Shown here: positions 52,135 to 62,062 of the stretch, piece by piece
How the letters are laid out: every line of letters starts with the position of its first letter
Position numbering within the stretch: position 1 is the stretch's first letter
Assembly (NCBI RefSeq): GCF_003854935.1
Contig: NZ_CP033970.1
Coordinates: 682,001 to 746,000 of the forward strand
Source of the DNA: Cupriavidus pauculus
GTDB lineage: Bacteria > Pseudomonadota > Gammaproteobacteria > Burkholderiales > Burkholderiaceae
DNA: 64,000 nt
Direction: 5' to 3'
Notes under the pieces: model-generated
What the model saw: the letters and a program-made list of their open reading frames with translations, nothing else
What the model was told of the DNA's origin: nothing
Databases searched by the model: none
Program-made: the position numbers and the translations under genes

Positions 52135-52292
52135 CTGCCCCACGCCGACGATGCCGCCCCGGGTCGACATACGCTGCCTTTGCCACACTCGCACTGGGCC
52201 GCGGGCATCGTTTGGCCATAGACTGAAAGCTACCGCGCGCAGCCTGGCGCGGCTGTACAACCAGCCAATCCCCACCCAGCGAGCGAAGCACC

Positions 52293-52631
52293 ATGTCGAT
52301 TCCCCACCTGTCGTCCGGCCAGACCGCCAGCGTGCTGCCGCTGGGCGCCAACCTCAAGAACACCCCCACCACCGCGCTGTTCAAGGCGCCCCACATGGAA
52401 GTGGCACGCCTGGTGATGCTGGCCGGCAAGCAGTTGCCGCCGCACGCCGTGGCCGGGCCGCTGACGATCCAGTGCATCGAGGGCGAGATCGAGGTCGCGC
52501 TCGACCACGGTTCGCAACGGCTGCGCGCGGGCGACCTGATCTACCTGGCCGGCAACGTCCGGCACGACGTGAAGGCGCTCAGCGACGCGTCGCTGCTGCT
52601 GACCATCGTGCTGCTGGACGGCCCGCGCTAG
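52293..52631 (+). CDS. Small cupin protein
   Basis: The product has 112 residues forming one cupin barrel: KAPHMEVARLVMLAGKQLPPH, VAGPLTIQCIEGEIEVALDHG, LRAGDLIYLAGNVRHDVKAL. The metal ligands are partly present: the His in LPPH and the His in RHDV, with Gln/Glu between. Such one-domain cupins are often of unknown function or act as dioxygenases or sugar-binding proteins. No signal peptide. It is convergent with the redoxin gene, separated by a shared hairpin. Confidence 0.82.
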   Translation: MSIPHLSSGQTASVLPLGANLKNTPTTALFKAPHMEVARLVMLAGKQLPPHAVAGPLTIQCIEGEIEVALDHGSQRLRAGDLIYLAGNVRHDVKALSDASLLLTIVLLDGPR

Positions 52632-52648
52632 CCACGCATCCACGCAAG

Positions 52649-52670
52649 AAGGGGCCCCGCAGGGCCCCTT
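52649..52670. terminator. Bidirectional terminator-like hairpin
   Basis: AAGGGGCCC and GGGCCCCTT flank CGCA, in the 60 bp between the convergent cupin and redoxin genes. Short A/T runs on both sides make it suited to both strands. Confidence 0.65.
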
Positions 52671-52691
52671 GCCATCGCGCCGTGGCCCGCG

Positions 52692-53240
52692 CTACGGCGC
52701 GGCGCGGCGTTCGGCCAGCAGCTTCTGGATGGCGGCCTCGGTTTCCTTGTAGCGGCCCTCGCCATAGTGCTGGTAGACGATGCGGCCGTTGGCATCGATC
52801 AGGTACAGCGCCGGCCAGTACTGGTTGCGATACGCGGACCACGTGCCGTAGGCGTTGTCCTGCGCCACCGGGTAGCGGATGTCGTACCGCTTCAGCGCCG
52901 CCTGCACGTTCTCGGTCGATTTCTCGAACGGAAACTCGGGCGTGTGCACGCCCACCACGACGAGCCCCTGGTCCTTGTACTTGTCATGCCACTGCTTGAT
53001 GTACGGCAGCGTGTTCACGCAGTTGCCGCAGGCATAGGTCCAGAAGTCCACCAGCACCACCTTGCCGCGCAACTGCTGCATGGTCAGCGGGGTCGTGTTC
53101 AGCCAGTTGTTGATGCCCACGAATTCGGGCGCGGCGCCCTGGTCGCCCACTTTCGGGCTTTCGGCAATCGCGCCGGTGCCGAAGGTATAGATCGCGGCGA
53201 TGCCGATGGCGGCAAGCATGGCGCGGAGTACGTTACGCAT
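52692..53240 (-). CDS. TlpA/DipZ-type periplasmic thioredoxin-fold protein
   Basis: The product has 182 residues with an N-terminal signal or anchor (LRAMLAAIGIAAIYTFGTGA). The active site is DFWTYACGNCVNTLPY, with Cys71 and Cys74; a cis-Pro region YWPALYLIDANG follows. The sequence HTPEFPFEKSTENV is nearly the same as HTPEFAFEKRPENV in the redoxin part of the DipZ-like protein (57576-59363), so it is a stand-alone relative of that domain. A role in thiol reduction at the membrane is likely. It is 72 bp downstream of ohr and may be cotranscribed. Confidence 0.9.
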   Translation of the reverse strand: MRNVLRAMLAAIGIAAIYTFGTGAIAESPKVGDQGAAPEFVGINNWLNTTPLTMQQLRGKVVLVDFWTYACGNCVNTLPYIKQWHDKYKDQGLVVVGVHTPEFPFEKSTENVQAALKRYDIRYPVAQDNAYGTWSAYRNQYWPALYLIDANGRIVYQHYGEGRYKETEAAIQKLLAERRAAP

Positions 53241-53312
53241 GATTCGGGGGCCTTTCTGTAAGGTCGGCGCCCCGCCGCCTGCCTGGGCAGGCCACGGGGC
53301 ACGCGGGGCGGG

Positions 53313-53732
53313 TCAGACCAGTTCGGTCTCGATGTGGACGTTGCCGTGCAGGGCCTTCGAGTACGGGCAGGTGCGGTGCGCCGTTTCCACAAGCTGGCGC
53401 GCCACGTCGCGGTCCACGCCGGGAATGTGCACGCGCAGCCGGGCCTGCAGCAGGAACTCCACGCCGGCCGTGCCGAGGTCGACTTCGGTATCCACCGACA
53501 GGTCCTGCGGCAGTTGCACCTTGGCCTTCGACGCCGCGATGCCGATGGCGCCGATGAAGCAGGCGGACCAGCCGGCAGCCAGCAGCTGCTCGGGGTTCGT
53601 GCCCTGGCCCTTGCCGGCGAAATGCGAGAGCTGGATATCCAGCTTGCCGTCGCTGCTGCGGGCCGATCCGTCGCGGCCACCGGACGTGACGTGGACCTTG
53701 CCGGTGTACAGGACTTTTTCGATGCGGGTCAT
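53313..53732 (-). CDS. ohr: Organic hydroperoxide resistance protein (Ohr/OsmC family)
   Basis: The product has 139 residues, the standard Ohr length. The catalytic Cys58 (GWSACFIGAI) and Cys122 (HRTCPYSKA), Arg20 in the GGRDG loop and a Glu in NPEQLLAAG make the active site of Ohr, a peroxidase for organic hydroperoxides that uses lipoyl thiols. It is cytoplasmic. Usually a MarR repressor OhrR stands beside it; none is encoded here. It is upstream of a redoxin gene on the same strand. Confidence 0.93.
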   Translation of the reverse strand: MTRIEKVLYTGKVHVTSGGRDGSARSSDGKLDIQLSHFAGKGQGTNPEQLLAAGWSACFIGAIGIAASKAKVQLPQDLSVDTEVDLGTAGVEFLLQARLRVHIPGVDRDVARQLVETAHRTCPYSKALHGNVHIETELV

Positions 53733-53804
53733 GGTGCTTTCCTTTTCCTTCTGTTGCAGGGGTTGAGTCAGGGTTTTCAGGGTCGATCGGGGGCGGATGC
53801 CGCC

Positions 53805-54350
53805 TCAGGCGTAAGCGCCGTCGAGGTACGGATCGGCGCTACGGGCCGGGGGCGCCGAGACGCCGGTGCGGTCCATGCCGGCCACCGTGTGGGCGCCGTC
53901 GTAGTACGGGCTGCGCGGTTCCTGCACCGAGCGGGCGCCTTCCGAGTACGGGTCGCGCTGGTCCTGCACCGAGCGGGCACCATCGAGGAACGGATCGGCC
54001 GAGCGGACCAGGGCTACCGTGCGGGCGCCGTCGTAGTACGGGCTGCGCGGTTCCTGGACCGAGCGGGCGCCATCGTAGTAGGGGCTACGCTGGTCCTGCA
54101 CCGAGCGGGCACCATCGAGGAACGGATCAGCCGAGCGGACCAGGGCTACCGTGCGGGCGCCGTCGTAGTACGGGCTGCGCGGCTCCTGCACCGAGCGGGC
54201 GCCTTCCGTGTACGGGTCGCGTGCTTCGGTGGCGGAACGGGCGCCTTCGGTGAACGGGTCGCGGGCACCGAGGACGGAAGCCTGTGCGCCAGCAGCGGCG
54301 GCAGCGAGGGCAACGGCGAGGACGAGGCGTTGGGCGAGAGTCTTGGACAT
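53805..54350 (-). CDS. Secreted tandem-repeat protein, DxY..GA family member C
   Basis: From the ATG at 54350 the product has 181 residues; the signal peptide is LVLAVALAAAAAGAQA. The mature protein is almost wholly repeats: ten copies of D/S-P-Y/F-x-D/E-G-A (DPFTEGAR, DPYTEGAR, SPYYDGAR, DPFLDGAR and so on). These group into a 44-residue higher-order unit, RSPYYDGARTVALVRSADPF then LDGARSVQDQR and a variable end. It is present twice and partly a third time; at DNA level the period is 132 bp. The end GMDRTGVSAPPARSADPYLDGA matches member B. No enzymatic motif is present; a structural, ligand-binding or envelope role is conceivable. The high DNA identity of the units makes copy-number variation likely. 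Confidence 0.85.
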   Translation of the reverse strand: MSKTLAQRLVLAVALAAAAAGAQASVLGARDPFTEGARSATEARDPYTEGARSVQEPRSPYYDGARTVALVRSADPFLDGARSVQDQRSPYYDGARSVQEPRSPYYDGARTVALVRSADPFLDGARSVQDQRDPYSEGARSVQEPRSPYYDGAHTVAGMDRTGVSAPPARSADPYLDGAYA

Positions 54351-54687
54351 GATCGGTTTCCTTTTGGATAGCGGTTTGCGGTATGAGTCGGGGTTGTGCC
54401 GAAGCAGCGTTTTCGCCTTGTCGTTGTTGCGTTGCGCTGCCACGGAACGTATTTAAGGCGCCCGACGTATCGCGCCCGTAGCGACTTCACGGCCGTTCTG
54501 TCAGGGCACGTATCGTCGCGGCGCGTTGATACAGTCGCGTACAAAAAGGGGGGAAGGACGGCTGGAAGGCGGGTGGCCGGGCCTGGGCAGGCCGGGTGGG
54601 AGGTGCTGCTGGGAGGGCTGGGAAGGGATGACGCAGCGAGCGCGGCGTCAGGAAGTGCGGTTTGCTCCGCGGCTGGGGGGTTGCGCT
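54351..54687. other. Gene-free stretch upstream of repeat protein C
   Basis: These 337 bp hold the promoter and leader of the repeat protein C gene, with GGAAACC before its ATG at the left end. The part near 54360-54480 is less GC-rich. Open frames across it lack coding character. I see no operator, RNA gene or terminator that I can support. Confidence 0.5.
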
Positions 54688-55256
54688 GCTTGGCGGCCAA
54701 CATCGCGATTTGAACCGCTGGCCCTCACCCCCAACCCTTCTCCCGCAGGCGGGAGAGGGGAGCAAGACACCGGGATGTCGAGCTCGCAGCGGAATTCCAG
54801 CGATGGTGGTCTCCCCTCTCCCGCAACGCGGGAGAGGGGCTGGGGGTGAGGGCGTTGAGGCTCTGCTTGCCGACCAACATCGCAAGTTGAACCGCTGGCC
54901 CTCTCCCCCGACCCCTCTCCCGCAAGCGGGAGAGGGGAGCAAGACATCGGGACGTCAAGCTCGCAGCCGAATTCCAGCGATGGTGGTCTCCCCTCTCCCG
55001 CAGCGCGGGAGAGGGGCTGGGGGTGAGGGCGTTGAGGCTCTGCTTGCCGACCAACATCGCGATTTGAACCGCTGGCCCTCTCCCCCGACCCCTCTCCCGC
55101 AGGCGGGAGAGGGGAGCAAGACACCGGGATGTCGAGCTCGCAGCCGAATTCCAGCGATGGTGGTCTCCCCTTTCCCGCAGGCGGCAGAGGGGAGCAAGAC
55201 ACCGGGACGCCGAGCTCGCAGCCGAATTCCAGCGCAAGCGGCAAAAGGGGAGCAAC
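54688..55256. repeat. Mosaic palindromic repeat array, 177-bp period
   Basis: A block beginning GCTTG(C/G)C(G)ACCAACATCGC starts at 54688, 54865 and 55042, giving a regular 177-bp period. Each unit holds a hairpin CCCTCTCCCGCAGGCGGGAG (or AAG for AGG), a linker with AAGACACCGGGATGTCGAGC and GAATTCCAGCGATGGTGG, and an oppositely oriented hairpin CCCTCTCCCGCAACGCGGGA followed by GGGGCTGGGGGTGAGGGCG. The array ends with shortened, degenerate copies up to 55256. The first 80 bp of the unit also occur at 17822-17900. It is not coding and fills the gap before the histidine kinase gene end. Likely REP-derived. Confidence 0.9.
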
Positions 55257-55297
55257 CCCCGGAACTACGAAACAAAGGCAGACGTCCTGCCGCCCAG

Positions 55298-56604
55298 CTA
55301 GGCCGCCAGCCGTATTTCCGCTGCCAGGCCGCCGCCATCGCGGTTGCGCAGGCTCAGGGAGCCGCCGGCGGCTGTCACGAGCTGGTGGGCGATGGCCAGG
55401 CCCAGTCCGGTGCCGCCGGTTTCGCGGTTGCGCGAGCCTTCCAGCCGTACAAACGGCTGCAGCACGGCGTCGAGCTTGTCTTCGGGGATGCCGGGCCCGC
55501 GGTCCATGATGGCGATGACCACGGCGCCCGGTTCGCGGCGGACGCCGACTTCCGCCGCCCCGCCGCCGTATTTGATGGCGTTGTCGATCAGGTTGGTCAG
55601 CACGCGCCGCAGCGCGTTGGGCCGCGTCAGGATGGCGCCGCCCGCGTTCTGCACCACCGCCACGTCCTTGCCGGTGTCCTGGTAGTCGTAGACGAGGCTT
55701 TCGACGAACGATCCCAAATCCACGCGCGACGGCGGCTCGCCGTCGCCGCTGGCGCCGCGGGCGTAGGCCAGGCCCTCGCGCACCAGTGTCTGGATTTCGT
55801 TCAGATCGTTGACCATCTTGCGCTTTTCCTCGGAATCCTCGGCCATCTCCGCGCGCAGCTTCATCCGCGTGATGGGCGTCTGCAGGTCATGCGAGATGGC
55901 GGCCAGGATCTGCACGCGCTCGGCCACGAAGTGCGCAATCCGGCCCCGCATCGCGTTGAACGCCCGGGCGGCGCGCGCCACCTCGGTCGGCCCGTCCTCG
56001 TCGAGCGGCGCCGACTTCACATTGGGATTCATCGCGTCGGCGGCCTCGGCCAGCGCGACCAGCGGGCGGATCGACAGCCGCACGGCGAACCAGCAGCACA
56101 GCACCAGCAAGGCCAGTTGCAGCACCAGCACGTAGGGCAGCCATTCGGCGATGGGTGTCATGCGCGGATGCACGTCGATCGTCAGCGGGCTGCCGTCGGT
56201 CAGCGTCAGGTGCGCCTGCAACTGCTTGCCGTCGCCGGGAATCGATTCCACCGTGACCGGATACCGCGTGCCCGTGGCCTCCATGATCCGCTCGGCGATG
56301 TCCTTGCCGCGCTGGGTCATTTCCGGCACGCCCCGCGCCCCGGGGCCCAGGATGTACTGGTAGTTGCCCCGGTTCACGCGCGGCAGCCACTGCGGCCGTT
56401 CGGCGGCCGGAATCCGGTCGAGGATGGCGACGGACGTGGCCACGTCGGTTTCGAGCGTGCCCAGCATCACCTGCCGGGCCGACATGTAGCGCTCGGAGAA
56501 CAGCACCGCGATCGACATCAGGTGCGCGACGATCAACCCCGTCAGCAGGATCAGGAACAGCCGGGACCCCAGCGTATGGGGCCAGTGCCAGCGGCGGCGA
56601 GTGC

Positions 56605-56608
<4 letters not shown>
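55298..56608 (-). CDS. EnvZ-like sensor histidine kinase
   Basis: GTG at 56608 overlaps the response regulator stop by 4 bp. The product has 436 residues. The first membrane helix is at about 16-38, a periplasmic domain of some 115 residues follows, and the second helix is at 157-178. HAMP leads to the dimerisation helix with His240 (AAISHDLQTPITRMK). The ATP lid has NALRRVLTNLIDNAIKYGG, DRGPGIPEDKLD and GTGLGLAIAHQLV. The signal is unknown. It forms a two-gene operon with the OmpR-type regulator. The 3' end abuts the repeat array. Confidence 0.95.
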
Positions 56609-57348
<740 letters not shown>

Positions 57349-57575
57349 CAGCGTCACCCCTGGTAATTTGTTCTTGGCGAAATGTGAACGATCCGTCTGT
57401 TGGCGTGATTGTATGGGCGGCCGCCGGTTTCCGTGTATCGCAATGTATCTGGGCGCGCGGGCCCCACAAAGCCATACAACTTTGCCGTTCGGCGACACAT
57501 TTACGGTAGATCAGCGGCGTCTCATTGGGGCATGCCAGATTGCTGGCCCGACATCCTTGCCGAGAGGACCCGACC

Positions 57576-59363
57576 ATGACCCTGCTGATCCTTGCCTACC
57601 TGGGCGGCGCGCTCACCATCCTGAGCCCGTGCATCCTGCCCGTCCTGCCGTTCGTGCTGAGCGGCAGCGGCCAGCCCTTCCTGCGCGGCCGCCTGCCGAT
57701 GCTGGCCGGCATGGCGCTGACCTTTGCGGCCGTGGCCACGCTGGCGTCGGTGGGCGGGGCCTGGGCCGTACGCGCCAACGAGTACGGCCGCTACGCCGCG
57801 CTGGCGCTGCTGGCCGTCTTTGGCGTGTCGCTGCTGGTGCCGCGGCTGGCCGATGCGCTGACGCGGCCGGTGGTGGCGCTGGGCAACCGGCTGGCCGGCA
57901 ACGGCACGGGCACCGGTGCCTCGCCGTGGGCGTCGCTGCTGCTTGGCGTGGCCACGGGCATGCTCTGGGCGCCGTGCGCGGGCCCGATCCTCGGCATCGT
58001 GCTGACCACGGCGGCGCTGCAGGGCGCCAGCGTGCAGAGTTCGCTGCTGCTGGTGGCGTACGCGGCCGGCGCGGCGACGTCGCTGGCCGCCGCGCTGGGC
58101 GTGGGCGGGCGGCTCTTCGCGGCCATGAAGCGGTCGATGGGCGCGGGCGAATGGCTGCGCCGCGGCCAGGGCGTGGGCGTGCTGGGCGGCGTGGCGGCCA
58201 TCGCCATCGGCGCCGATACCGGCCTGCTGGCGCGGCTGTCGATTGGCGGCCCGGCCCGGCTGGAGCAGGCGCTGATCGAGCGGCTGCACAAGGACGCCGC
58301 GCCGGTGCGGCCGGCCGCCCCGGAAGTGGCCCAGGCCGGCCCCGGCATGCTGCTGGCGGCCAACGACATGAGCGCCGGCTTCGGCAGCCGCCTGCCCGTG
58401 GAAGGCCAGTTGCCGGCGCTGGACGGCGCCGTCCAGTGGTTCAACACGCCCAACGGCGCGCCCATCACGCGCCAGCAGCTGCAGGGCAAGGTCACGCTGG
58501 TCTACTTCTGGACGTACTCGTGCATCAACTGCATCCGCACGCTGCCGTACCTGCGGGCGTGGGCCGACAAGTACCCCGGCCTGACCGTGATCGGCGTGCA
58601 CACGCCCGAGTTTGCGTTCGAAAAGCGCCCGGAGAACGTCCGCCGCGCGATTGGCGATTTCAAGATCAACTTCCCGGTGGCGCTGGACAGCGACTTCCGC
58701 ATCTGGCGCGCGTTCGACAACAACTACTGGCCGGCCGCCTACTTTGTCGATGCGCGCGGCAACATCCGCCATCACCAGTTCGGCGAGGGCGACTACGCCA
58801 ACTCCGAGCGCGTGATCCAGACGCTGCTGGCCGAGGCCGGCCAGCCGTCCGCGTCGCGCGACGTGGTGGTGCCGGACGCCCAGGGCGCCCAGGCCGCGCC
58901 TGACCTGCGCAACGTCCGATCGGGCGAGACGTACGTTGGCTACAGCCAGGCGTCGAACTTCGCCTCGCCGGGCGGTATCCGGCCCGATGCATCGCAGCGG
59001 TACGACGTGGGCACCCGCCTGCCGCTGAACCAGTGGGGCCTGACCGGCCAGTGGACCGTGGGCCCCGAGCAGGCCATGCTGGACCGCGCCGATGGCAGCA
59101 TCCGCTACCGCTTCCGGGCGCGCGACCTGCACCTGGTGCTGGGCCCCGGCGCCGACGGCCGCGCGGTGCGCTTCGTGGTGACGATCGACGGCAAGGCGCC
59201 CGGCGCCAGCCACGGTGCCGACATCGACGCCAACGGCAACGGCGCGGTCACCGCCACGCGGCTCTACCAGCTCGTGCGCCAGGCCGGCGACGTGGGCGAG
59301 CACACGTTCGAGATCCGCTTCCTGGATGCCGGGGCGCAGGCGTACGCGTTCACGTTCGGCTGA
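57576..59363 (+). CDS. dipZ: DipZ-like CcdA-redoxin fusion (cytochrome c biogenesis/thiol transport)
   Basis: The ATG at 57576 follows GAGAGGA; 595 residues. The N-terminal ~230 residues are a CcdA-like membrane domain with the paired cysteines Cys19 (LSPCILPVLPF) and Cys134 (WAPCAGPILG). A periplasmic redoxin follows at 275-430 with Cys316-Ile-Asn-Cys319 (YFWTYSCINCIRTLPY). The last ~150 residues are a carbohydrate-binding-like beta domain of the DipZ type (VRSGETYVGYSQASNFASPG). It passes electrons from cytoplasmic thioredoxin to periplasmic thiols. It is divergent from the two-component pair. A stand-alone relative of the redoxin part is at 52692-53240. Confidence 0.93.
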   Translation: MTLLILAYLGGALTILSPCILPVLPFVLSGSGQPFLRGRLPMLAGMALTFAAVATLASVGGAWAVRANEYGRYAALALLAVFGVSLLVPRLADALTRPVVALGNRLAGNGTGTGASPWASLLLGVATGMLWAPCAGPILGIVLTTAALQGASVQSSLLLVAYAAGAATSLAAALGVGGRLFAAMKRSMGAGEWLRRGQGVGVLGGVAAIAIGADTGLLARLSIGGPARLEQALIERLHKDAAPVRPAAPEVAQAGPGMLLAANDMSAGFGSRLPVEGQLPALDGAVQWFNTPNGAPITRQQLQGKVTLVYFWTYSCINCIRTLPYLRAWADKYPGLTVIGVHTPEFAFEKRPENVRRAIGDFKINFPVALDSDFRIWRAFDNNYWPAAYFVDARGNIRHHQFGEGDYANSERVIQTLLAEAGQPSASRDVVVPDAQGAQAAPDLRNVRSGETYVGYSQASNFASPGGIRPDASQRYDVGTRLPLNQWGLTGQWTVGPEQAMLDRADGSIRYRFRARDLHLVLGPGADGRAVRFVVTIDGKAPGASHGADIDANGNGAVTATRLYQLVRQAGDVGEHTFEIRFLDAGAQAYAFTFG

Positions 59364-59468
59364 CGGGCGCCCGGCCCTGCCCGGCGGCTTTGACCGCGCG
59401 GCCCCGGGCATGGCAGCATCGCGGGGCGGACGCCTCCGCCCCCCCCCCGATGCACGACAGGAGCCTCA

Positions 59469-59858
59469 ATGAACCGAATCCGGCCACTCATGATCGCGGC
59501 CATCTTCGCCCCGCTGCTGGCGGCCTGCGCCAGCGGCACCAGCATGGAATACCTGGAATCGCAGGACGGCAGCACGCTGCACTCCGACGCCAGCGTCGGC
59601 GACCTGGTGCTGTGCCTGAAGCAGAAGCTCGGCGACGACGCCAGCGTGCAGGCGTACCCCGAGCCCGGCAAGGTCGACGTGCGCGTGGGCTACGGCCATC
59701 GCGCCGATGCCGGCACGTCGTACCTGATCAGCCTGCGCGCGGCCCGGCAGGGCACCGACGTGGAGATCCGCAGCGCCGGCGACTGGCGTCCGATGCTCAG
59801 CAAGAGCCGCGTCACCGGCTATGTGCAGAACTGCAAGCCCGGCACGGCGGTACGCTGA
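59469..59858 (+). CDS. Small lipoprotein of unknown function
   Basis: The product has 129 residues; ACAGGAG stands upstream and the signal ends in LLAAC, a good lipobox. The mature part includes LVLCLKQKLGDDASVQAYPE, VRVGYGHRADAGTSYLISLRA and a terminal GYVQNCKPGTAVR; Cys in VLCLK and QNCK may pair. I recognise no domain family. It is 105 bp downstream of the DipZ-like gene on the same strand. Confidence 0.78.
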   Translation: MNRIRPLMIAAIFAPLLAACASGTSMEYLESQDGSTLHSDASVGDLVLCLKQKLGDDASVQAYPEPGKVDVRVGYGHRADAGTSYLISLRAARQGTDVEIRSAGDWRPMLSKSRVTGYVQNCKPGTAVR

Positions 59859-60041
59859 CCGCGCAGGCTCGGATGCGTCCGATGCCGGCTGGGCCGCGGG
59901 CCAGGCGGCCGGCGGCGCCCGCCAATTAAAAGGTTTCGGCGCCCGATCTGAGTCCTTTCGCGCGCGATGCCGGGCACGGCCGCGCTGCCGCATACTTGCC
60001 CCGCAAGTGGCCTGGCGCCACGCTTTGTGGAAGGCAAACCA

Positions 60042-61085
60042 GTGAACAGAAAGCAGATCGTCAATACCTTCGCGGGCCTGGCCCTGGCCGGTTTCGGCAT
60101 GGCCCACGCGCAGGACGCAACCGCTCCCGCGACCAATCCGGTACCGGTCACCGTCGACAACTTCGTCCGCGCGGAATCGGATACCTACATTGCCAGCCTG
60201 GCCAAACAGGGCGGGCTCGGCAAGATCTACCACCGCCGCGAGCCGTCGTCGATCGACCGGCAGACCGTGATCCGGCTCAACCGCGACACGCTGTACTCGT
60301 CGGCCGTGTTCGACCTCGACGCGGGGCCGGTCACGATCACGATGCCCGATCCGGGCAAGCGCTACATGTCGCTGCAGGTCATCAACGCGGACCACTACGT
60401 GCCGGCCGTCTACTACGGCGCCGGCAAGCGCGTGCTGACGCGCGACAGCGTGGGCACGCGCTACGCCGTGGTCGGCATCCGCACGCTGGTTGACCCGAAC
60501 AGTCCGGACGACGTCCGGCAGGTGCACGCGCTGCAGGACGCCATCCAGGTCACCCAGAAGTCGCCCGGCCAACTGGAACTGCCGAACTGGGACGCGGCCA
60601 GCCAGAAGAAGGTGCGCGAGGCCATCCTGGTGCTGGCGTCGACGGTGCCCGACTTCAAGCGCGCCTTCGGCAAGCGCGGCGAGGTGGACCCGGTGCGCCA
60701 CCTGATCGGCGCGGCCGCCGCGTGGGGCGGCAACCCGGACAAGGACGCCACCTACCTGAACATCACGCCGCCGAAAAACGACGGCAAGACCGTCTACCGG
60801 CTGCACGTCAAGGACGTGCCCGTCAACGGCTTCTGGTCGGTCAGCGTCTACAACGCCAAGGGCTACTTCGAAAAGAACGCCGCCAACGCCTACACGCTGA
60901 ACAACCTCACGGCGAAGAAGGATGCCGACGGCGGCGTGACGATCCAGTTCGGTGGCTGCGACGCCAACGCCAGCAACTGCCTGCCGATCGTCGAAGGCTG
61001 GAACTACACGGTGCGGCTGTATCGCCCGCGCCAGGAAGTGCTGGGCGGCAAGTACCGCTTCCCCGAGCCGCAGCCGGTTAACTGA
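60042..61085 (+). CDS. Exported DUF1254/DUF1214 protein (short type)
   Basis: GTG at 60042, 7 nt after GAAGG, gives 347 residues with a signal peptide (IVNTFAGLALAGFGMAHA). It contains the same core as the protein at 38624-40120: TVIRLNRDTLYSSAVFDLDAGP in the DUF1254 part and VPVNGFWSVSVYNAKGYFE with NYTVRLYRPRQEVL in the DUF1214 part. It lacks about 150 residues between them. Family function is unknown. A terminator lies just after. Confidence 0.9.
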   Translation: MNRKQIVNTFAGLALAGFGMAHAQDATAPATNPVPVTVDNFVRAESDTYIASLAKQGGLGKIYHRREPSSIDRQTVIRLNRDTLYSSAVFDLDAGPVTITMPDPGKRYMSLQVINADHYVPAVYYGAGKRVLTRDSVGTRYAVVGIRTLVDPNSPDDVRQVHALQDAIQVTQKSPGQLELPNWDAASQKKVREAILVLASTVPDFKRAFGKRGEVDPVRHLIGAAAAWGGNPDKDATYLNITPPKNDGKTVYRLHVKDVPVNGFWSVSVYNAKGYFEKNAANAYTLNNLTAKKDADGGVTIQFGGCDANASNCLPIVEGWNYTVRLYRPRQEVLGGKYRFPEPQPVN

Positions 61086-61125
61086 CGGACGACCGGGGCC
61101 CACGGCGCCACGCGCCACGACGAAA

Positions 61126-61151
61126 AAAGGCGAGGCCGTGGCCTCGCCTTT
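61126..61151. terminator. Bidirectional rho-independent terminator
   Basis: AAAGGCGAGGCC at 61126-61137 pairs perfectly with 61140-61151. An A tract precedes it and a T run follows, so it can serve both the DUF1254 gene (+) and the ferritin-like gene (-). The longer A tract favours the minus-strand gene. Confidence 0.9.
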
Positions 61152-61194
61152 CTCCTTGGCTGCCGGCCAGACTCCGGCGGCCGCTGGCTTCCGC

Positions 61195-61749
61195 CTACTT
61201 CTTCTGCCCGTCCTCGCGCGACGACAGCAGGTCCAGCATCTCGTCGGCGTGCTCTTCCTCGACGGCCAGGATGCTCTCCATCAGCCGGCGCGACGTCGGG
61301 TCCTTCTCGCCCAGGTACTGGATGATCTCGCGGTACGTGTCGATGGCGATCCGCTCGGCCACCAGGTTTTCCTTGATCATGTCCGACAGCGACGTGCCTT
61401 CCACGTACTCGGCGTGGCTGCGCGTGGTCAGCGTGTTGGGCGACAGGTCCGGCTCGCCGCCCAGTTGCACGATGCGCTCGGCAATCTGGTCGGCATGGCC
61501 CTGTTCCTCGTTCGAGTGGGCCAGGAATTCCTCGGCCACGCCCTTCGAGTTCGGCCCCTTGGCCATGAAATAGTGGCGGCGGTAGCGCAGCGTGCAGACG
61601 ATCTCGGTGGCCAGCGCCTCGTTGAGCAACTTGATCACCGTGTCGCGCTCGGCGTTGTACCCGGCGGTCACGGCGCCGTCGTCGATGTGTTGCCGGGCAC
61701 GCTCGCGAATCGTTTTGACGTCCGTCAGGAACGGTTGCTTCTCAGACAT
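61195..61749 (-). CDS. Ferritin-like / bacterioferritin-type protein
   Basis: The ATG at 61749 is 5 nt after AGGAG; 184 residues. The di-iron ligands of a four-helix ferritin fold are visible: NEALATEIVCTLRYRRH, EEFLAHSNEEQGHADQ, IKENLVAERIAIDTYRE and AVEEEHADEMLDLL. It is similar to bacterioferritins but without an obvious haem Met. It probably stores iron or protects against peroxide in the cytoplasm. Confidence 0.92.
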   Translation of the reverse strand: MSEKQPFLTDVKTIRERARQHIDDGAVTAGYNAERDTVIKLLNEALATEIVCTLRYRRHYFMAKGPNSKGVAEEFLAHSNEEQGHADQIAERIVQLGGEPDLSPNTLTTRSHAEYVEGTSLSDMIKENLVAERIAIDTYREIIQYLGEKDPTSRRLMESILAVEEEHADEMLDLLSSREDGQKK

Positions 61750-62062
61750 GGGGACTCCTTCATCATCGTTCGAATGGTCCCGCTTCCCGCGCGGCGGCGG
61801 GAGCGGATTCAAACGCTGCAGGCAAGATCGATGCCACTGCGCCAGCCCCCGTGGCACCGATCACCACGCGCCGTGCCGTGTGTGGTTTTTACAAAGCCGG
61901 GCAGCGAACCCTGCCATGGCGGCCGTGCGGGGCATCAGCCAAAGGTATGGCCCTGTTGTCCGGAGTGCCAACTTGCCCGGTCGTGTCGATCCGCGTAATG
62001 TGCGGCGTCGTGCATCTCCGTTTCATCGCACTTTGACGAATCCGACCCCAGGGAGAACCCAG
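61750..62062. other. Divergent intergenic region
   Basis: This 313-bp stretch between the divergent ferritin-like and metallo-beta-lactamase-fold genes must hold both promoters. An imperfect hairpin of CCGCTTCCCGC with GCGGGAGCGG lies near 61787-61814. No Fur box, gene or RNA is visible to me. Confidence 0.4.

Noticed and set aside
54688-55256. Open frames across the 177-bp repeats, some over 100 codons, in several frames
   Set aside because: They translate to Ser/Pro/Arg-rich repeats in every frame because the DNA itself is repetitive; no start site or conserved domain supports coding.
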